Origin: Catellatospora tritici
GTDB lineage: Bacteria > Actinomycetota > Actinomycetes > Mycobacteriales > Micromonosporaceae
Direction of reading: 5' to 3'
Assembly (NCBI RefSeq): GCF_019083965.1
Contig: NZ_JAHRCY010000003.1
Coordinates: forward strand, 62,001-126,000
DNA: 64,000 nt
Each line of letters opens with the position of its first letter. The stretch's first letter is position 1. The translations under genes and the position numbers were made by a program. Under the pieces are notes generated by a model that worked only from the letters and a program-made list of their open reading frames with translations, was not told the DNA's origin and searched no databases. Shown one piece after another: positions 1-8,871 of the stretch.

Positions 1-64
1 GCTGCGCGACGGTACGGCCGCCGGGTTCATCCGTCGATCGCTAGAACCCGGCCCGGTGCGCTGA

Positions 65-400
65 CCCGCGTCCGGCCGGTACGCCGACGTCATCTCGGTC
101 CTTCACGGCGAGGAACTCTGCGCCCAGGGGTCCCTTGCCCGGCTCGGCTACGTGGCGAACACATCCTTTGCCATTGGCGGGTTCAACTCCGGGAACGACA
201 CCATCGATGGCCTTACCCGACTGGCTGACACCGTTGGGCTCCCGACCCGTGATTGGTGCGGGGTTCGGATCCTTACCGATCGCATCGCCGATTCTTTCCT
301 CGATGACAGGCTTATGCAGGCCGTCTGGCTGGAGCTCGCGGCGAGCGCGAGAGCCCCTTACCGGCAGTTGGGCACGCCAGTGGCATCTGGTCCTCAATAA
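65..400 (+). pseudogene. decayed C-terminal end of a class I SAM methyltransferase (possible)
   Basis: The plus frame ending at the TAA at 398-400 reads like the last third of an actinobacterial SAM-dependent methyltransferase: a segment GLPTRDWCGVRILTD, where relatives usually have a G-x-x-x-x-x-W-Y-G-V-R-x-x-T-D pattern, followed by an acidic helix and a PYRQL ending. An in-frame TGA at 62-64 cuts this stretch off from anything upstream, and no ribosome site supports the internal ATG at 152. Most likely a remnant; the resemblance is weak and comes from pattern recall only. Confidence 0.35.
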
Positions 401-999
401 GCGTCATTTATGGGCACGCAACAGGATGTTGTGGCGCGTCGATCGTGGCTCTGGGTGACGATACGGTTCGCGGCCGACCTCGTGGGTCAATCGCTGATTG
501 TGGAGACCTTTGTCCATAGCAGACGGAGCCGCCGTACGTTAGACTCACGCTGCAAGAAGGAGACGGACTTCATCGGCGTGGCGGCAGCCCTTGTCGCAGT
601 GTTCTTGCGCGATATTCGGCAAGATCGGACGCCAGATTCGTTCCCGAACATGGGAAAGAGCATGGTCTGGACCGACCTCGGCTCCATGGCGTCGGAGGCA
701 CCGTCGCCACACCGTTCAGAGCCGAGCCGAGCCGACCGGCAGCTGTCGGGCGATATGCGCCCGGTCAACACACTCCCACAAGGCAGTCCGTGACAATGGC
801 GAGCCCGCAATCGCCGTCCTCCAGCCCTGAAAACCTCACAAAGGCCCGCAGCGACCCCTGCCAATCAACGACGATCTTCAGGCGATCACCGCGCTGGCGC
901 ACCTCGAGGAACAAAGCTCATGAGCTGGGCAGGATCTCAGATGCAACGACAGCGTCGCCGCGAACAATGACCACATCCTGAAGAGTCGATGGAGTCCGC
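401..999. other. no gene seen
   Basis: About 600 bases separate the remnant from the methyltransferase at 1000. Several open frames cross it in opposite directions, but none has a ribosome site, a recognisable domain or consistent third-position GC bias. I see no clear terminator. Confidence 0.5.
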
Positions 1000-1920
1000 A
1001 TGAGTGACGTGCGATCCTACTTCGAGAGCGAACACCACCGCGAGGAGTTCCGGAAACACTTGGCACGCCGCACGGTGCCGGTGAAGTTCGCGTTCGCTGG
1101 AAGTGGAGCGCTGACATACGAAGCACTCGCCAACTCGGATGGATATCAAGAGGTGGTCGGCGAGCTCGACTTCGAGCTGGATGCCCTCTTTGGTCAGACC
1201 GGCCTCGGGCAGGGGTCTGCAGACCAGGTGTGTGAAGTCGGTCCAGGCAACGGCCTGCACACGGCCGCCCTCCTGGCTGCGTTGACAGCCAGAGGCCTGG
1301 CGCCCAGCCGATACCTCTGCCTCGACTTCAGCCAAGATCTCCTCACCATCGTGAACAGGCCGCTGGCGAAGTTTCCGATGGAGTTTCGCTCCGATGTCTG
1401 GGACTTCGAGAGCGGCGCAACCGGTTCGATCGCTCGCTGGCGCCGAAAGGACGAACCGGTGCTCGGATTGATGCTCGGCCACACAATCGGAAATCCAGTG
1501 GATCCGCTCTCGGTATTGCGCAACATGCGTGACAGCCTCAATCCGGGCGATCTCATACTGATAAGTGTCGCGCTTTTGCCGGAAAGGGCAGACGAGGCGC
1601 GAATTCTAAGTCCTTACAGGAATGAAACCTTCACCAACGCGGCCATCGAGCCGCTCCGGGCGGCGGGAATTCCTTCCGAACTGATACGGTTCGATCTCTG
1701 TTTGCGGGATGTCGATGTCATCGGCGATGCCATCATAACCGGGAACGTCACGGCAATGGGCATCGACATCGCGGCAGGAGAGAGAATACGGTGCTTCAAG
1801 TCGCGTCGTTTCAGAGGCGCAGAATTCGGCCGACTGGTTGAAGCCGCTGGTTGGACGGTTACAAGGCAAGCCCAGGACGGCACGGCAGAACACGGCGCGA
1901 TTCTGGCCTCAGCGGCTTAG
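1000..1920 (+). CDS. EgtD-like (Methyltransf_33 / DUF2260) SAM-dependent methyltransferase
   Basis: A 306-residue protein of the family that contains the histidine-specific N-methyltransferase EgtD. The SAM-binding loop VCEVGPGNG lies at residues 77-85, an acidic strand end (CLDF, D109) follows, and GHTIGN at 160-165 matches the family's characteristic G-x-T-I-G-N element. The C-terminal half (161-306) fits the substrate domain of the family. The ATG at 1000 has GGAG at 989-992. Family members trimethylate the alpha-amino group of histidine or related amino acids, giving betaines such as hercynine. Here no ergothioneine genes (egtB, egtC, egtE) are adjacent; instead an EamA exporter and an N-methyl amino-acid oxidase follow. 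The substrate cannot be read from sequence, and tryptophan or another amino acid is possible. Confidence 0.75.
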   Translation: MSDVRSYFESEHHREEFRKHLARRTVPVKFAFAGSGALTYEALANSDGYQEVVGELDFELDALFGQTGLGQGSADQVCEVGPGNGLHTAALLAALTARGLAPSRYLCLDFSQDLLTIVNRPLAKFPMEFRSDVWDFESGATGSIARWRRKDEPVLGLMLGHTIGNPVDPLSVLRNMRDSLNPGDLILISVALLPERADEARILSPYRNETFTNAAIEPLRAAGIPSELIRFDLCLRDVDVIGDAIITGNVTAMGIDIAAGERIRCFKSRRFRGAEFGRLVEAAGWTVTRQAQDGTAEHGAILASAA

Positions 1921-2300
1921 CGCCACTGCCCGCGATCGTCATGCTCGGCAGGTGTACCACGTTCGGTAAGTGCGCGATTCCGGCTATGGCCTGGCGTTCT
2001 CGGCGCCAGGGTGACCACTGCAATGCCCCGATGCCATGACGGCGCGGCTTACCTGTGCCAGGCAAGCCGCGCGGCGTCGGGATTGATATTTCCTGGCTTC
2101 CTGGAACGAGCTGTTGAGGGTACGGGCCGCCGTGGATTGAAGGAGCTGCCAGCGCTTAAGGCCCTCCTCATTTCAAGATCTACAAATCGTGGCCCCCAGC
2201 ACCGACCTCTACGGGCAGCGCGGCCGGCCAGAGTGTCAATCAGCTTGTGTCCTCATGCGACCATGGACCGCACAAAACGCCTCGCGGGAGGAGATCTCTG
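1921..2300. other. intergenic, nothing clear
   Basis: Between the methyltransferase stop and the transporter start. Open frames here are short or run out of frame into the transporter. No strong hairpin or palindrome was found. Confidence 0.45.
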
Positions 2301-3968
2301 GTGCGTGGTACATCGCGACCAATCATGGCATTGGTGTTTGCCGTGACAGCCTGGTCGGCTGCCCCACTTTGGATCTTCCAGTCACGCGGCTTACTGCCCG
2401 CTCCAGTCGCGGCGCTGGTAGCACTTACGATCGCCACCACGTTGGCCCTCGCGCTGACCTCATTCAGCCGCAATTTGAATATAGTCGCGGCCGTTCGCGC
2501 CACCCATCAGCGCAAATTGATCAAGTCGGCCTTCGGCGTCGGCGCATTGGCCTACTTCGCCTACCCGCTCCTGTACTTCTCCGCGCTGCAAACCGGCCCA
2601 CCGCTGATGGTCAACCTGATCAACTATCTATGGCCCATCATCGGCCTGCTGATGGCCTCGGCGATGCGTCGGGAGAACAGAGCGCTCGAGGTGTTGATGG
2701 CCGCCGGGTTCGGGTTCGCCGGAGCGGCACTCGCAATTCTCAACGGCGCCCGGGGCGACAGCCTGATCAGTAAGCTGAGCAATCCGCTGCCACTCGCTCT
2801 GGCTGCTTTGGGGGCCATCTCCTACGCGACCATGTCGGCATTCATGAACGCGGCGGTTCCCAGGCAGGAAGGCCCGTTCGCGATGCAGTTCTTCCTGGTG
2901 GCGCTGTGCGTGGGCGGAAGTGCGTGCGGACTGACACTCGCGGCGGTGGCCGTGATGTCGCCGGGTTCGGTCACGCTTCATCTTGCGGGCGGGCACCCGT
3001 GGGCCCTACTTGTGTATGCGGTGCTGCACCCGTTCTCGCATCTGGCTTGGATGATCGCGATTCAGGCCAGGGAGATCCCGGGTTTCACTTCCTTGTTTCT
3101 GGTGCCCGTGTTTTCCACGATCATTCTCGCGGTGGCCCTGAAAGGGGTAGTGGGCCCGCAGATCATCTCCGCGTTGACACTTGTCCTATGCGGAATCCTG
3201 TTCTCTTCGGTGCGAGACCGAGGTGTCCCCGTGGTATTCGCGGCTGTACTGGCCGGCCTGGGATCACTGATGGTCAGTGTTTCGCTGCCCGTCGGGGGAG
3301 TCGACGAGATGCTGTCGATCACGGAAGTGTTCGTCGGTCTGTTCGCGATCTTCGGCGGCTTCGTTCTCTCCAATTCCATCGGCCGGTACGCCAATCTGCA
3401 GAAAGAATGTGAGGCGTTCTACGCCAAGGCGCAAGGACTCATCGACAGCGACAGCGGTCGGGCGGAGGAGGTGCATGTCAACCTGGATCGACTCGACACC
3501 AGGGTTATCGAGAGCACCCGGCTGGAACACAAGGCGTTGCTCGCCCCGGCCTGGCGCCCCTTCGTCGGGTTGTCACGAGAGTGGGCGCGGGTGGATCTCG
3601 CGCTTTCCACTCGCGTGTCGCCGTATGAATGGCTGGTGCTACTGCTGGGAGCGGCCGGGGTGATCCTGACGATGCACGTGGCGCCGGTGGGTTCGCAACT
3701 GCTGACCATGGCTTTGGCGCGAGGGCTGGCGACAGCGATGGTGGTCGGATTGTTGTTCGCGGTGCGCGATTACGACATGAATCGCCCGAACCTGATGCTG
3801 TCAAATCTGGAGAGCCTGCACCTGCACTTCGGGGTGACGGTCCGGCCGGAGACGACGCTTGGTGCTCTGTTGGACGCAAGGCGGACTCGGGAACTGGACT
3901 GGATGGCGGTCGCCCTCGTGATTCTGGTGGCCGCCTCCTGCATTTCGGTGATCATGAATGTGCGTTGA
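2301..3968 (+). CDS. EamA/DMT-family transporter with an extra C-terminal cytosolic/membrane domain
   Basis: The N-terminal ~300 residues contain about ten hydrophobic segments in the DMT/EamA pattern (for example PLLYFSALQTGPPLMVNLIN and the W-P-I-I-G-L-L motif), as expected for a small-metabolite exporter. After the tenth helix there is a hydrophilic stretch of roughly 90 residues and then further hydrophobic segments near the C terminus (WLVLLLGAAG; VALVILVAAS), so the protein is about twice the length of ordinary 280-320 residue EamA proteins. An in-frame ATG exists at 2247, but the GTG at 2301 is preceded by GGGAGGAG at 2286-2293 and starts just before the first helix, so I chose it (555 residues). 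It lies between an amino-acid N-methyltransferase and an N-methyl amino-acid oxidase, which suggests export of a methylated amino acid. That is inference. Confidence 0.75.
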   Translation: MRGTSRPIMALVFAVTAWSAAPLWIFQSRGLLPAPVAALVALTIATTLALALTSFSRNLNIVAAVRATHQRKLIKSAFGVGALAYFAYPLLYFSALQTGPPLMVNLINYLWPIIGLLMASAMRRENRALEVLMAAGFGFAGAALAILNGARGDSLISKLSNPLPLALAALGAISYATMSAFMNAAVPRQEGPFAMQFFLVALCVGGSACGLTLAAVAVMSPGSVTLHLAGGHPWALLVYAVLHPFSHLAWMIAIQAREIPGFTSLFLVPVFSTIILAVALKGVVGPQIISALTLVLCGILFSSVRDRGVPVVFAAVLAGLGSLMVSVSLPVGGVDEMLSITEVFVGLFAIFGGFVLSNSIGRYANLQKECEAFYAKAQGLIDSDSGRAEEVHVNLDRLDTRVIESTRLEHKALLAPAWRPFVGLSREWARVDLALSTRVSPYEWLVLLLGAAGVILTMHVAPVGSQLLTMALARGLATAMVVGLLFAVRDYDMNRPNLMLSNLESLHLHFGVTVRPETTLGALLDARRTRELDWMAVALVILVAASCISVIMNVR

Positions 3969-4046
3969 GGGCAGGAGCGGACGCCACGAGCACCAGGGTG
4001 GTCGATGGTCGGCGCTCGTGTCGACCGTTGCTTGACTGGGAGATAC

Positions 4047-5195
4047 TCAGGTCAGTTTGCGCTCAGGGTGTAGGAATCCGATGTCCCAGCGGGACTCCTG
4101 GCGCATCGCCAGATCCGCTGCGATCTCGCCGATGACGGGCGCGAACTTGAACCCGTGCCCGGAAAAGCCACCCAGGATCGTGAGCCCTGGCAGGTCGGCG
4201 CGCGCACCAACGAGGAAGTTCCGGTCCGGCGTAAGCGAGTACGTACACGACTGCATGTGCACCGGCACCGGGTTCAGCCCCGGAAGCGTCGTGCTCACGA
4301 TCTCCGTCAGCAGCGCCGCGTCCCGTTCGTCAGGTTCGCGTGGACCCTTGGCCGGGTCCACCGGCTCGTTCAGGCCAGGCCAGGCGTGCACTCCGATCTT
4401 CACCGCCGAGCCGTCCAAGTCGGGGATCCCGTACCAGTTGTAGGCGCCTGTGGCGTCGGTCCTGATGAAGATGGGGAACCGGTGGGGCGCGTACTCTTCG
4501 GGATGTTTCGCGGTGAACCAGCCAAACACCCGCCTGCTCACGGCGACCCGGCTCATGGCCGAAGGCGCCAGGCGCGTCAGCCAGGCGCCCGCTGCGACCA
4601 CGATGTGCCGTGCGGTGATCACCTCATCGCCGATGCGTACCCGCGGACGGGTGGCGTCCGGAATCACCTCGGATACCTCGGTGCCGGTCCTGACCTGTGA
4701 CCCCAGCTTCTCGGCCAACCGGACGGACGCGAGCACGGATGCCTCGGGGTTGATGATGCCGGCGTCCTTCTCGAAGAACGTCTCAAAATCCGCATCGAAC
4801 ACGTGTTGTGGATACAGCCGCGACATTTGTTCGTTGGAGTGGATCTCGTAATCAAGATCGTGAGCCTTCGCCGAATGCACCGGGGCTTGTACCGGCGCCG
4901 ATCCCGAGGGCGCCATGACCAGCCCTCCCGTTCGCATCAGCAACGTCTCTCCGGCCAAGTCCTCCAGCTCGGACCACAGTTGCCAGGCTCGCCGAGCCAG
5001 CGGGACATACTTGTCCCCTTCCGCATATGCGGTTCGGATTATGCGCGTCCCGCCATGGCTTGCGCCACGCGAGTGCCCGAGCTCGAACTGCTCGATGCCT
5101 AGTACTTCGATCCCACGCTGGGCGAGCTGGAAAAGAGCGCTACTGCCCATTGCGCCAAGACCGACCACCACCACGTCGATGTCTGGAGCGTTCAT
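4047..5195 (-). CDS. solA: N-methyl-L-tryptophan / sarcosine oxidase-type flavoenzyme
   Basis: A 382-residue FAD-dependent oxidase of the monomeric sarcosine oxidase/N-methyltryptophan oxidase family. The dinucleotide-binding loop GLGAMG is at 12-17, the flavin-contacting segment HSRGASHGGTRIIR at 41-54, the conserved CTYSLTPDRNF at 317-327 holds the cysteine (C317) expected to carry covalent FAD, and GFSGHGFKFAP at 343-353 is the family's second FAD/active-site motif. It would oxidatively demethylate an N-methyl amino acid to the free amino acid, formaldehyde and H2O2 in the cytosol. The ATG at 5195 is preceded on the minus strand by GAGG with good spacing. It converges with the EamA gene. 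Sarcosine, N-methyltryptophan or another secondary amine are all possible substrates. Confidence 0.85.
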   Translation of the reverse strand: MNAPDIDVVVVGLGAMGSSALFQLAQRGIEVLGIEQFELGHSRGASHGGTRIIRTAYAEGDKYVPLARRAWQLWSELEDLAGETLLMRTGGLVMAPSGSAPVQAPVHSAKAHDLDYEIHSNEQMSRLYPQHVFDADFETFFEKDAGIINPEASVLASVRLAEKLGSQVRTGTEVSEVIPDATRPRVRIGDEVITARHIVVAAGAWLTRLAPSAMSRVAVSRRVFGWFTAKHPEEYAPHRFPIFIRTDATGAYNWYGIPDLDGSAVKIGVHAWPGLNEPVDPAKGPREPDERDAALLTEIVSTTLPGLNPVPVHMQSCTYSLTPDRNFLVGARADLPGLTILGGFSGHGFKFAPVIGEIAADLAMRQESRWDIGFLHPERKLT

Positions 5196-5730
5196 TGCGT
5201 ACCTCGCTAGGTTGGAAAGAAGCCTGGCGTGAACGGCTCGAGGCTACCCGCAGCGACTGCACATTGCGCGCCCAGGGAAGACGTCGGCGAGCCGGGGCTC
5301 ACTAGCGGGTGTGGATCTGTGTCACACATCCGGGTAATCGCCTCGGCCAAGGCGAACGCCGCAGCCAGGGATGGCCGATGTCGCCGTTCTGTTCCATCCG
5401 CAAGCCGACGGCCCGCATAAGGTCGGCATAGCCGCCAGCTTCACACCGATGCCGGGTACGCGATTCGGGAATCATGATCTCGGTCGACCTGCTCTTGTCG
5501 AACGCCACTGAGAAAACTCCTCCTTCGCTCACGAATCCGTGGTGCTCCAACTTGCCACCAGCAAGGACCGGCGAAGTGGCCGTAACGTAGATCGGTCCGG
5601 TCTCCCAATCGTGAGAGTCAGCCTTCTGACTTCGCTGGTTTTTCCGCGTGCCACTATCGGGCTACCGTCGCTGCGGGCGACGGTTACTTCTGCTTCTGAT
5701 ACGGGCAGCGAGAAGCCTCGCCATCGATGC
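5196..5730. other. intergenic, no confident gene
   Basis: Separates solA from the flavodoxin gene. A minus-strand open frame (5302-5550) has no family resemblance or ribosome site. The region may hold the missing 5' end of the flavodoxin gene in another frame, but I cannot reconstruct it. Confidence 0.4.
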
Positions 5731-6369
5731 ATGCCGTCGCTCGTACGTCGACTTCAACCTGCGCCGGGCGGCTGCGCGGCCGATACCCGCGAGCAGCCGC
5801 CAGGCGCCGCGGCACCGCGCGGCTCCACCGTGCCGGACGCGCGGCCCAGAGCGCTGCTGGTTTACTTCTCCCGGGCCGGCTGGAACTACCACGACGGCGA
5901 CAGAAGGTACCTTCAGACGGGCAACACCCAACGGCTCGCCGACATGATCGGCAAGCTCACCGGCTGCGACATCCACCGCATCGAGGCCGCCGAACCCTAC
6001 TCCGACGACTCCGACGACACCGTCGCGCGCAACGTACGCGAGCAGAACGCCGACGCCCGCCCGGCCATCGCCAACCCGCTCGCGTCCATCGACCGGTACA
6101 CCACCGTGCTACTGGCCAGCGGCATCTGGAACGTCCGCGCACCGATGATCATGTCGACCTTCGCGGAGAGCCACGACTTCACCGGCAAGATCGTCCATCC
6201 GGTCACCACCCACGCCATGAGCGGGCTCGGCACCACCGAGCGCGACTACGCCGCATCCTGCCACGGCGCCACGCTCGCCACCGGGCTGGCGGTACGCGGC
6301 GAAGAAGTCGACGATGCCGGTCCCGCCGTCCAGGCCTGGCTGCGACAGAACGGCCTGATCGCCGCTTGA
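5731..6369 (+). CDS. flavodoxin-fold protein (flavodoxin family, secreted-type relative)
   Basis: The segment LLVYFSRAGWNYHDGD followed by GNTQRLADMI is the FMN-phosphate loop and first helix of the flavodoxin_4-like family. LLASGIWNVRAPMIMSTF and HPVTTHAMSGLGTTERDY match the later flavin-contacting loops, and the protein ends normally about 170 residues after the loop. Such proteins bind FMN and act as small electron carriers or oxidoreductases. Actinobacterial relatives usually start with a Tat or lipoprotein signal. Here the N terminus (from the ATG at 5731) is Arg/Ala/Pro-rich without a hydrophobic core, although a Cys preceded by Pro-Gly-Gly sits about 20 residues in. The frame is open far upstream (to 5539), so the true start is uncertain and an N-terminal frameshift is possible. 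Confidence 0.65.
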   Translation: MPSLVRRLQPAPGGCAADTREQPPGAAAPRGSTVPDARPRALLVYFSRAGWNYHDGDRRYLQTGNTQRLADMIGKLTGCDIHRIEAAEPYSDDSDDTVARNVREQNADARPAIANPLASIDRYTTVLLASGIWNVRAPMIMSTFAESHDFTGKIVHPVTTHAMSGLGTTERDYAASCHGATLATGLAVRGEEVDDAGPAVQAWLRQNGLIAA

Positions 6370-6427
6370 GTACAGGAGCGGTTCAACCCACCCTGCGGAG
6401 TCCGGCTCGATCGTCAACGCGACGACG

Positions 6428-7408
6428 ATGCCGCTGAGCAGGGCAAAGGCTATCCTTGTCGAAATGTGCGCCCCCGAAGACTTCTCGTCTGCCCGTTCCA
6501 CGGTCCGCGCGGGTGCTGGTCTTCGGCGGCGCGTTGGCGCTCGGGCGGCGGGCCTGCTGGCCGTGGCTGTGCTCATGGGCTTTGCCCTGTCCGGCTGTTC
6601 GAGCGCCCTGGTCGGCCCAGAAGCGGACAAGACGACACAAACATCGCCAACTGTGGCGACAGTGCGCACCGAGGAGAGCCCGGTGCCCGTCCGCATCGGG
6701 AACGCCACCGCCGCACCGTCCTGGCTGGGAACACGAGTGCTCCCGGTAGGGCCGCAGGGGTTCGCCGCGGCCCAGCAGACCCCGCCCGAGCTGCGTAACC
6801 GGTCGATCGTCACCGTCGACGACCTGCCGCCACCGGCGGACGGCCGCTTTCACGCGACGGTCCAGGCGGTGCCGGCCGACGTACTCGCTCGATCCAGCTG
6901 GACCAGGGACTGCCCGATCGCCGCAACCGACCTGCGCTACCTCACGGTCGGCTTCCGCGGCTTCGACGGCCGCGCCCACACCGGCGAGCTGCTGGCCAAC
7001 GCCCGGGTGGCCGACGACCTGGTCACCGTGTTCCAGCGACTCTTCGCCGCGGACTTCCCGATCGAGCGCATGCGGATCTCCAGCGCCGCGGAACTGAACG
7101 CACCGCCGACCGGCGACCACAACACCACCGAGGTGTTCGCCTGCCGACCGGTGCGCGGCCACAAGGGCTGGTCCCAGCACGCCTACGGCCTCGCCGTGGA
7201 CCTCAACCCGTTCCAGAACCCGTACCAGAAAGGCAAGGTCGTCCTGCCGGAGCTCGCCACCGCCTACCTCGACCGAGCCGACGTGCGGCCCGGCATGGCG
7301 CAGCCCCGCGAGCAGGCTGTCCAGGCCTTCGCCGCGATCGGATGGGAGTGGGGCGGCGACTATCGATCCCTGAAGGACTACATGCACTTCTCCGCCACCG
7401 GCGGCTGA
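6428..7408 (+). CDS. M15-family D-Ala-D-Ala carboxypeptidase-like lipoprotein
   Basis: The N terminus has an Arg-rich stretch, a hydrophobic segment and a lipobox LSGC with Cys57, so the mature protein should be a lipoprotein on the outer face of the membrane. The C-terminal domain carries the zinc-peptidase signature SQHAYGLAVD (H251, D258), a Trp-Glu-Trp-Gly-Gly-Asp loop and a terminal MHF (H320). These are the zinc ligands and catalytic elements of the M15C/VanY-type family. A role in trimming peptidoglycan stem peptides is the family expectation. The start is uncertain: ATG codons at 6428 and 6464 are both in frame and neither has a strong ribosome site. It lies about 60 bases after the flavodoxin gene and could be co-transcribed with it. 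Confidence 0.8.
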   Translation: MPLSRAKAILVEMCAPEDFSSARSTVRAGAGLRRRVGARAAGLLAVAVLMGFALSGCSSALVGPEADKTTQTSPTVATVRTEESPVPVRIGNATAAPSWLGTRVLPVGPQGFAAAQQTPPELRNRSIVTVDDLPPPADGRFHATVQAVPADVLARSSWTRDCPIAATDLRYLTVGFRGFDGRAHTGELLANARVADDLVTVFQRLFAADFPIERMRISSAAELNAPPTGDHNTTEVFACRPVRGHKGWSQHAYGLAVDLNPFQNPYQKGKVVLPELATAYLDRADVRPGMAQPREQAVQAFAAIGWEWGGDYRSLKDYMHFSATGG

Positions 7409-7457
7409 GCCGACCCCACCCATCGCTGCGCCATGGCGAGTCCCACCGTCGCGTGCG

Positions 7458-8402
7458 CTAGGCCGCGACGTAGCCGTTGAACACGTGGACCCCGTCGTAG
7501 GCACCGCTCGAGTTCGCCCGGTTCGTGTTGAAGTACAGCTTGCCGTCGCTGATGCCGACGCCTTCGATCTCGAACTTCGTGGAGTATGCCGAGGACGTGA
7601 TGCGGAAGGAGAGGTCGGTGGCCGCGGGCGCGGTCCCGGTCGTCGTCGGTGACACGTTGCGGTAGACGAGCACGATGCTGCGGTTGTCCTTGGTCAGCGG
7701 GTAGTAGAGGACCTTGTTGGTCGCGTCGTAGAAGAACCCCTGGTTGGCGAAGGTCCCCAGGTCCGGCACCGTGGCGCCGTTGACGAGGGCACCGTCGACC
7801 TGCAGGTCGAACGCCTTCGTCAGGTTGATGGTCCCGGAGGAGGCGCGCAATGGGAGACTGCCGTTGTAGATCGTCCTGCCGCTCTTGAACATGAACGTGA
7901 TCGCGGTGCTGGTGACCGAGACCCGGTTGACTCCCGACGGCGTCGACACAGCCCCGTTGAGACGCACCTGGTACGACCCGGCGTGGTAGTAGGTGGTGCC
8001 GTCGTAGCGCAGCCGCACGAGCTGCGCGCCGCTGGTGTTCATGGTGACGATGAACATGTGGTGCTGACCGTCGATGTCGACGATCGTCATGTCGTTCGCG
8101 TGCCCGAGCCAGGTGTTGGTCGACCCGCCGTTGGTGCCGTTGGTCATCAGCACCCGCTCACCGGTGGTCTTGTGGACACGGTAGATGACGGAGACGTCGT
8201 CGTAATCGGTGTGGTTCTTGATCGAGTACAGGTAGGTGGCTCCGGCGGCGAAACCCTGCACCCCGGTGCAGCAACTCGTATCGGGCGTGTCGGCTATGTC
8301 GGTGTACGTGTTGTAGTAGGCGGCTTGAGCCGCCTGTCCAGGCAGGGCCAGCAGACCGACGATCACCGAGACCACAACCGTCAGTCGTCCACCAAGTCGC
8401 AT
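7458..8402 (-). CDS. secreted protein of unknown function, helveticin J-like pattern
   Basis: 314 residues with a clear Sec signal peptide (MRLGGR, then a hydrophobic core, cleavage near AAQAA). The mature part is rich in Tyr, Thr, Gly and Asn with short beta-strand-like segments (TYLYSIKNHTDYDDVSVIYR; MTIVDIDGQHHMFIVTMN; KLYFNTNR), and reads like a beta-propeller. Several segments, including a G-G-x-T-x-T-W element and a late EIEGVGISDGKLYF, resemble helveticin J-type class III bacteriocin proteins. I offer that as a possibility only. A CC pair (TSCC) near the mature N terminus may form a disulfide. The gene converges with the M15 peptidase and stands alone. Confidence 0.6.
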   Translation of the reverse strand: MRLGGRLTVVVSVIVGLLALPGQAAQAAYYNTYTDIADTPDTSCCTGVQGFAAGATYLYSIKNHTDYDDVSVIYRVHKTTGERVLMTNGTNGGSTNTWLGHANDMTIVDIDGQHHMFIVTMNTSGAQLVRLRYDGTTYYHAGSYQVRLNGAVSTPSGVNRVSVTSTAITFMFKSGRTIYNGSLPLRASSGTINLTKAFDLQVDGALVNGATVPDLGTFANQGFFYDATNKVLYYPLTKDNRSIVLVYRNVSPTTTGTAPAATDLSFRITSSAYSTKFEIEGVGISDGKLYFNTNRANSSGAYDGVHVFNGYVAA

Positions 8403-8701
8403 GCTGTCCTCCCCGGACTCGACGACCTGGGGCCCGTTGCCGCCGAGGCCATCGAATGCAGGCTATTGCGCGACGGTAGAGGGGTCAACGCGGCGAAGAG
8501 GCACGGAAGTGCCGACGGAAGCGGGCGGTGGCGACGGAACTCGTGCTCGCCGCCGGAGCCGCGTGGCGAGCAGGTGGCCACTCCCGTACCACCATGGGCG
8601 TGGTCCGGTGGCAGCAAGTACGGCAGACCTCAGCCCCTTCACAGGTACGTGCCGGCGCCGTATCGCATTCACCCGATTGGGTGGCTGCACGCTATGTCTG
8701 C

Positions 8702-8730
8702 TTGCTGCCCCGTTGGGGGGCGCGTACAGT
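8702..8730 (+). promoter_or_regulatory. sigma-70-type promoter of the SAM/Met operon
   Basis: TTGCTG at 8702-8707 and TACAGT at 8725-8730 are separated by exactly 17 bases. Transcription would begin near 8737, one base before the first stem of the structured leader RNA. The combination of spacing and leader position makes this convincing, though it is unverified. Confidence 0.55.
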
Positions 8731-8737
8731 TCTCCGA

Positions 8738-8817
8738 CGTGACCTCCCCTGAACCGCAGCCCAGTCTGCGAATGATGCGCCCCGTCGGTCGGGAGACTGC
8801 GGGGGCGTAAGGTCACG
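8738..8817 (+). ncRNA. structured leader RNA, three-way junction (candidate cis-regulator)
   Basis: An 8-bp closing stem pairs CGTGACCT (8738-8745) with AGGTCACG (8810-8817). Inside, CGCAG/CTGCG (8755-8759/8766-8770) closes a 6-base loop. GCGCCCC (8777-8783) pairs with GGGGCGT (8802-8808), with one G-U, and within it GTC/GAC (8788-8790/8795-8797) closes a GGGA loop. The element starts at the predicted transcription start and precedes a terminator-like hairpin and a partly hidden ribosome site. The closing stem is followed by CCA, so the end looks like a tRNA acceptor (7 bp, then G-CCA), but there is no T-arm. It does not match SAM riboswitch consensus sequences I know. Confidence 0.5.
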
Positions 8818-8823
8818 CCACTC

Positions 8824-8850
8824 AAAGGGTCCCGAAGTGCGGGGCCCTTT
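8824..8850 (+). terminator. attenuator-like hairpin in the leader
   Basis: AAAGGGTCCCG (8824-8834) pairs with CGGGGCCCTTT (8840-8850), an 11-bp stem with one G-U and a 5-base loop. It lies between the structured leader element and the first gene. It could be an attenuator, or a terminator for upstream read-through; no long T-run follows. Confidence 0.5.
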
Positions 8851-8871
8851 CGCGTGGGATACGCCGAAGAG

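Noticed and set aside
42-793. Several small frames in the first 800 bases as genes
   Set aside because: No start signals or domain similarity; only the methyltransferase-like fragment has any resemblance.
8738-8820. A tRNA gene ending in CCA
   Set aside because: Only the acceptor stem and CCA fit. There is no T-arm with GTTCRA, no standard D-arm and the internal loops are the wrong size.
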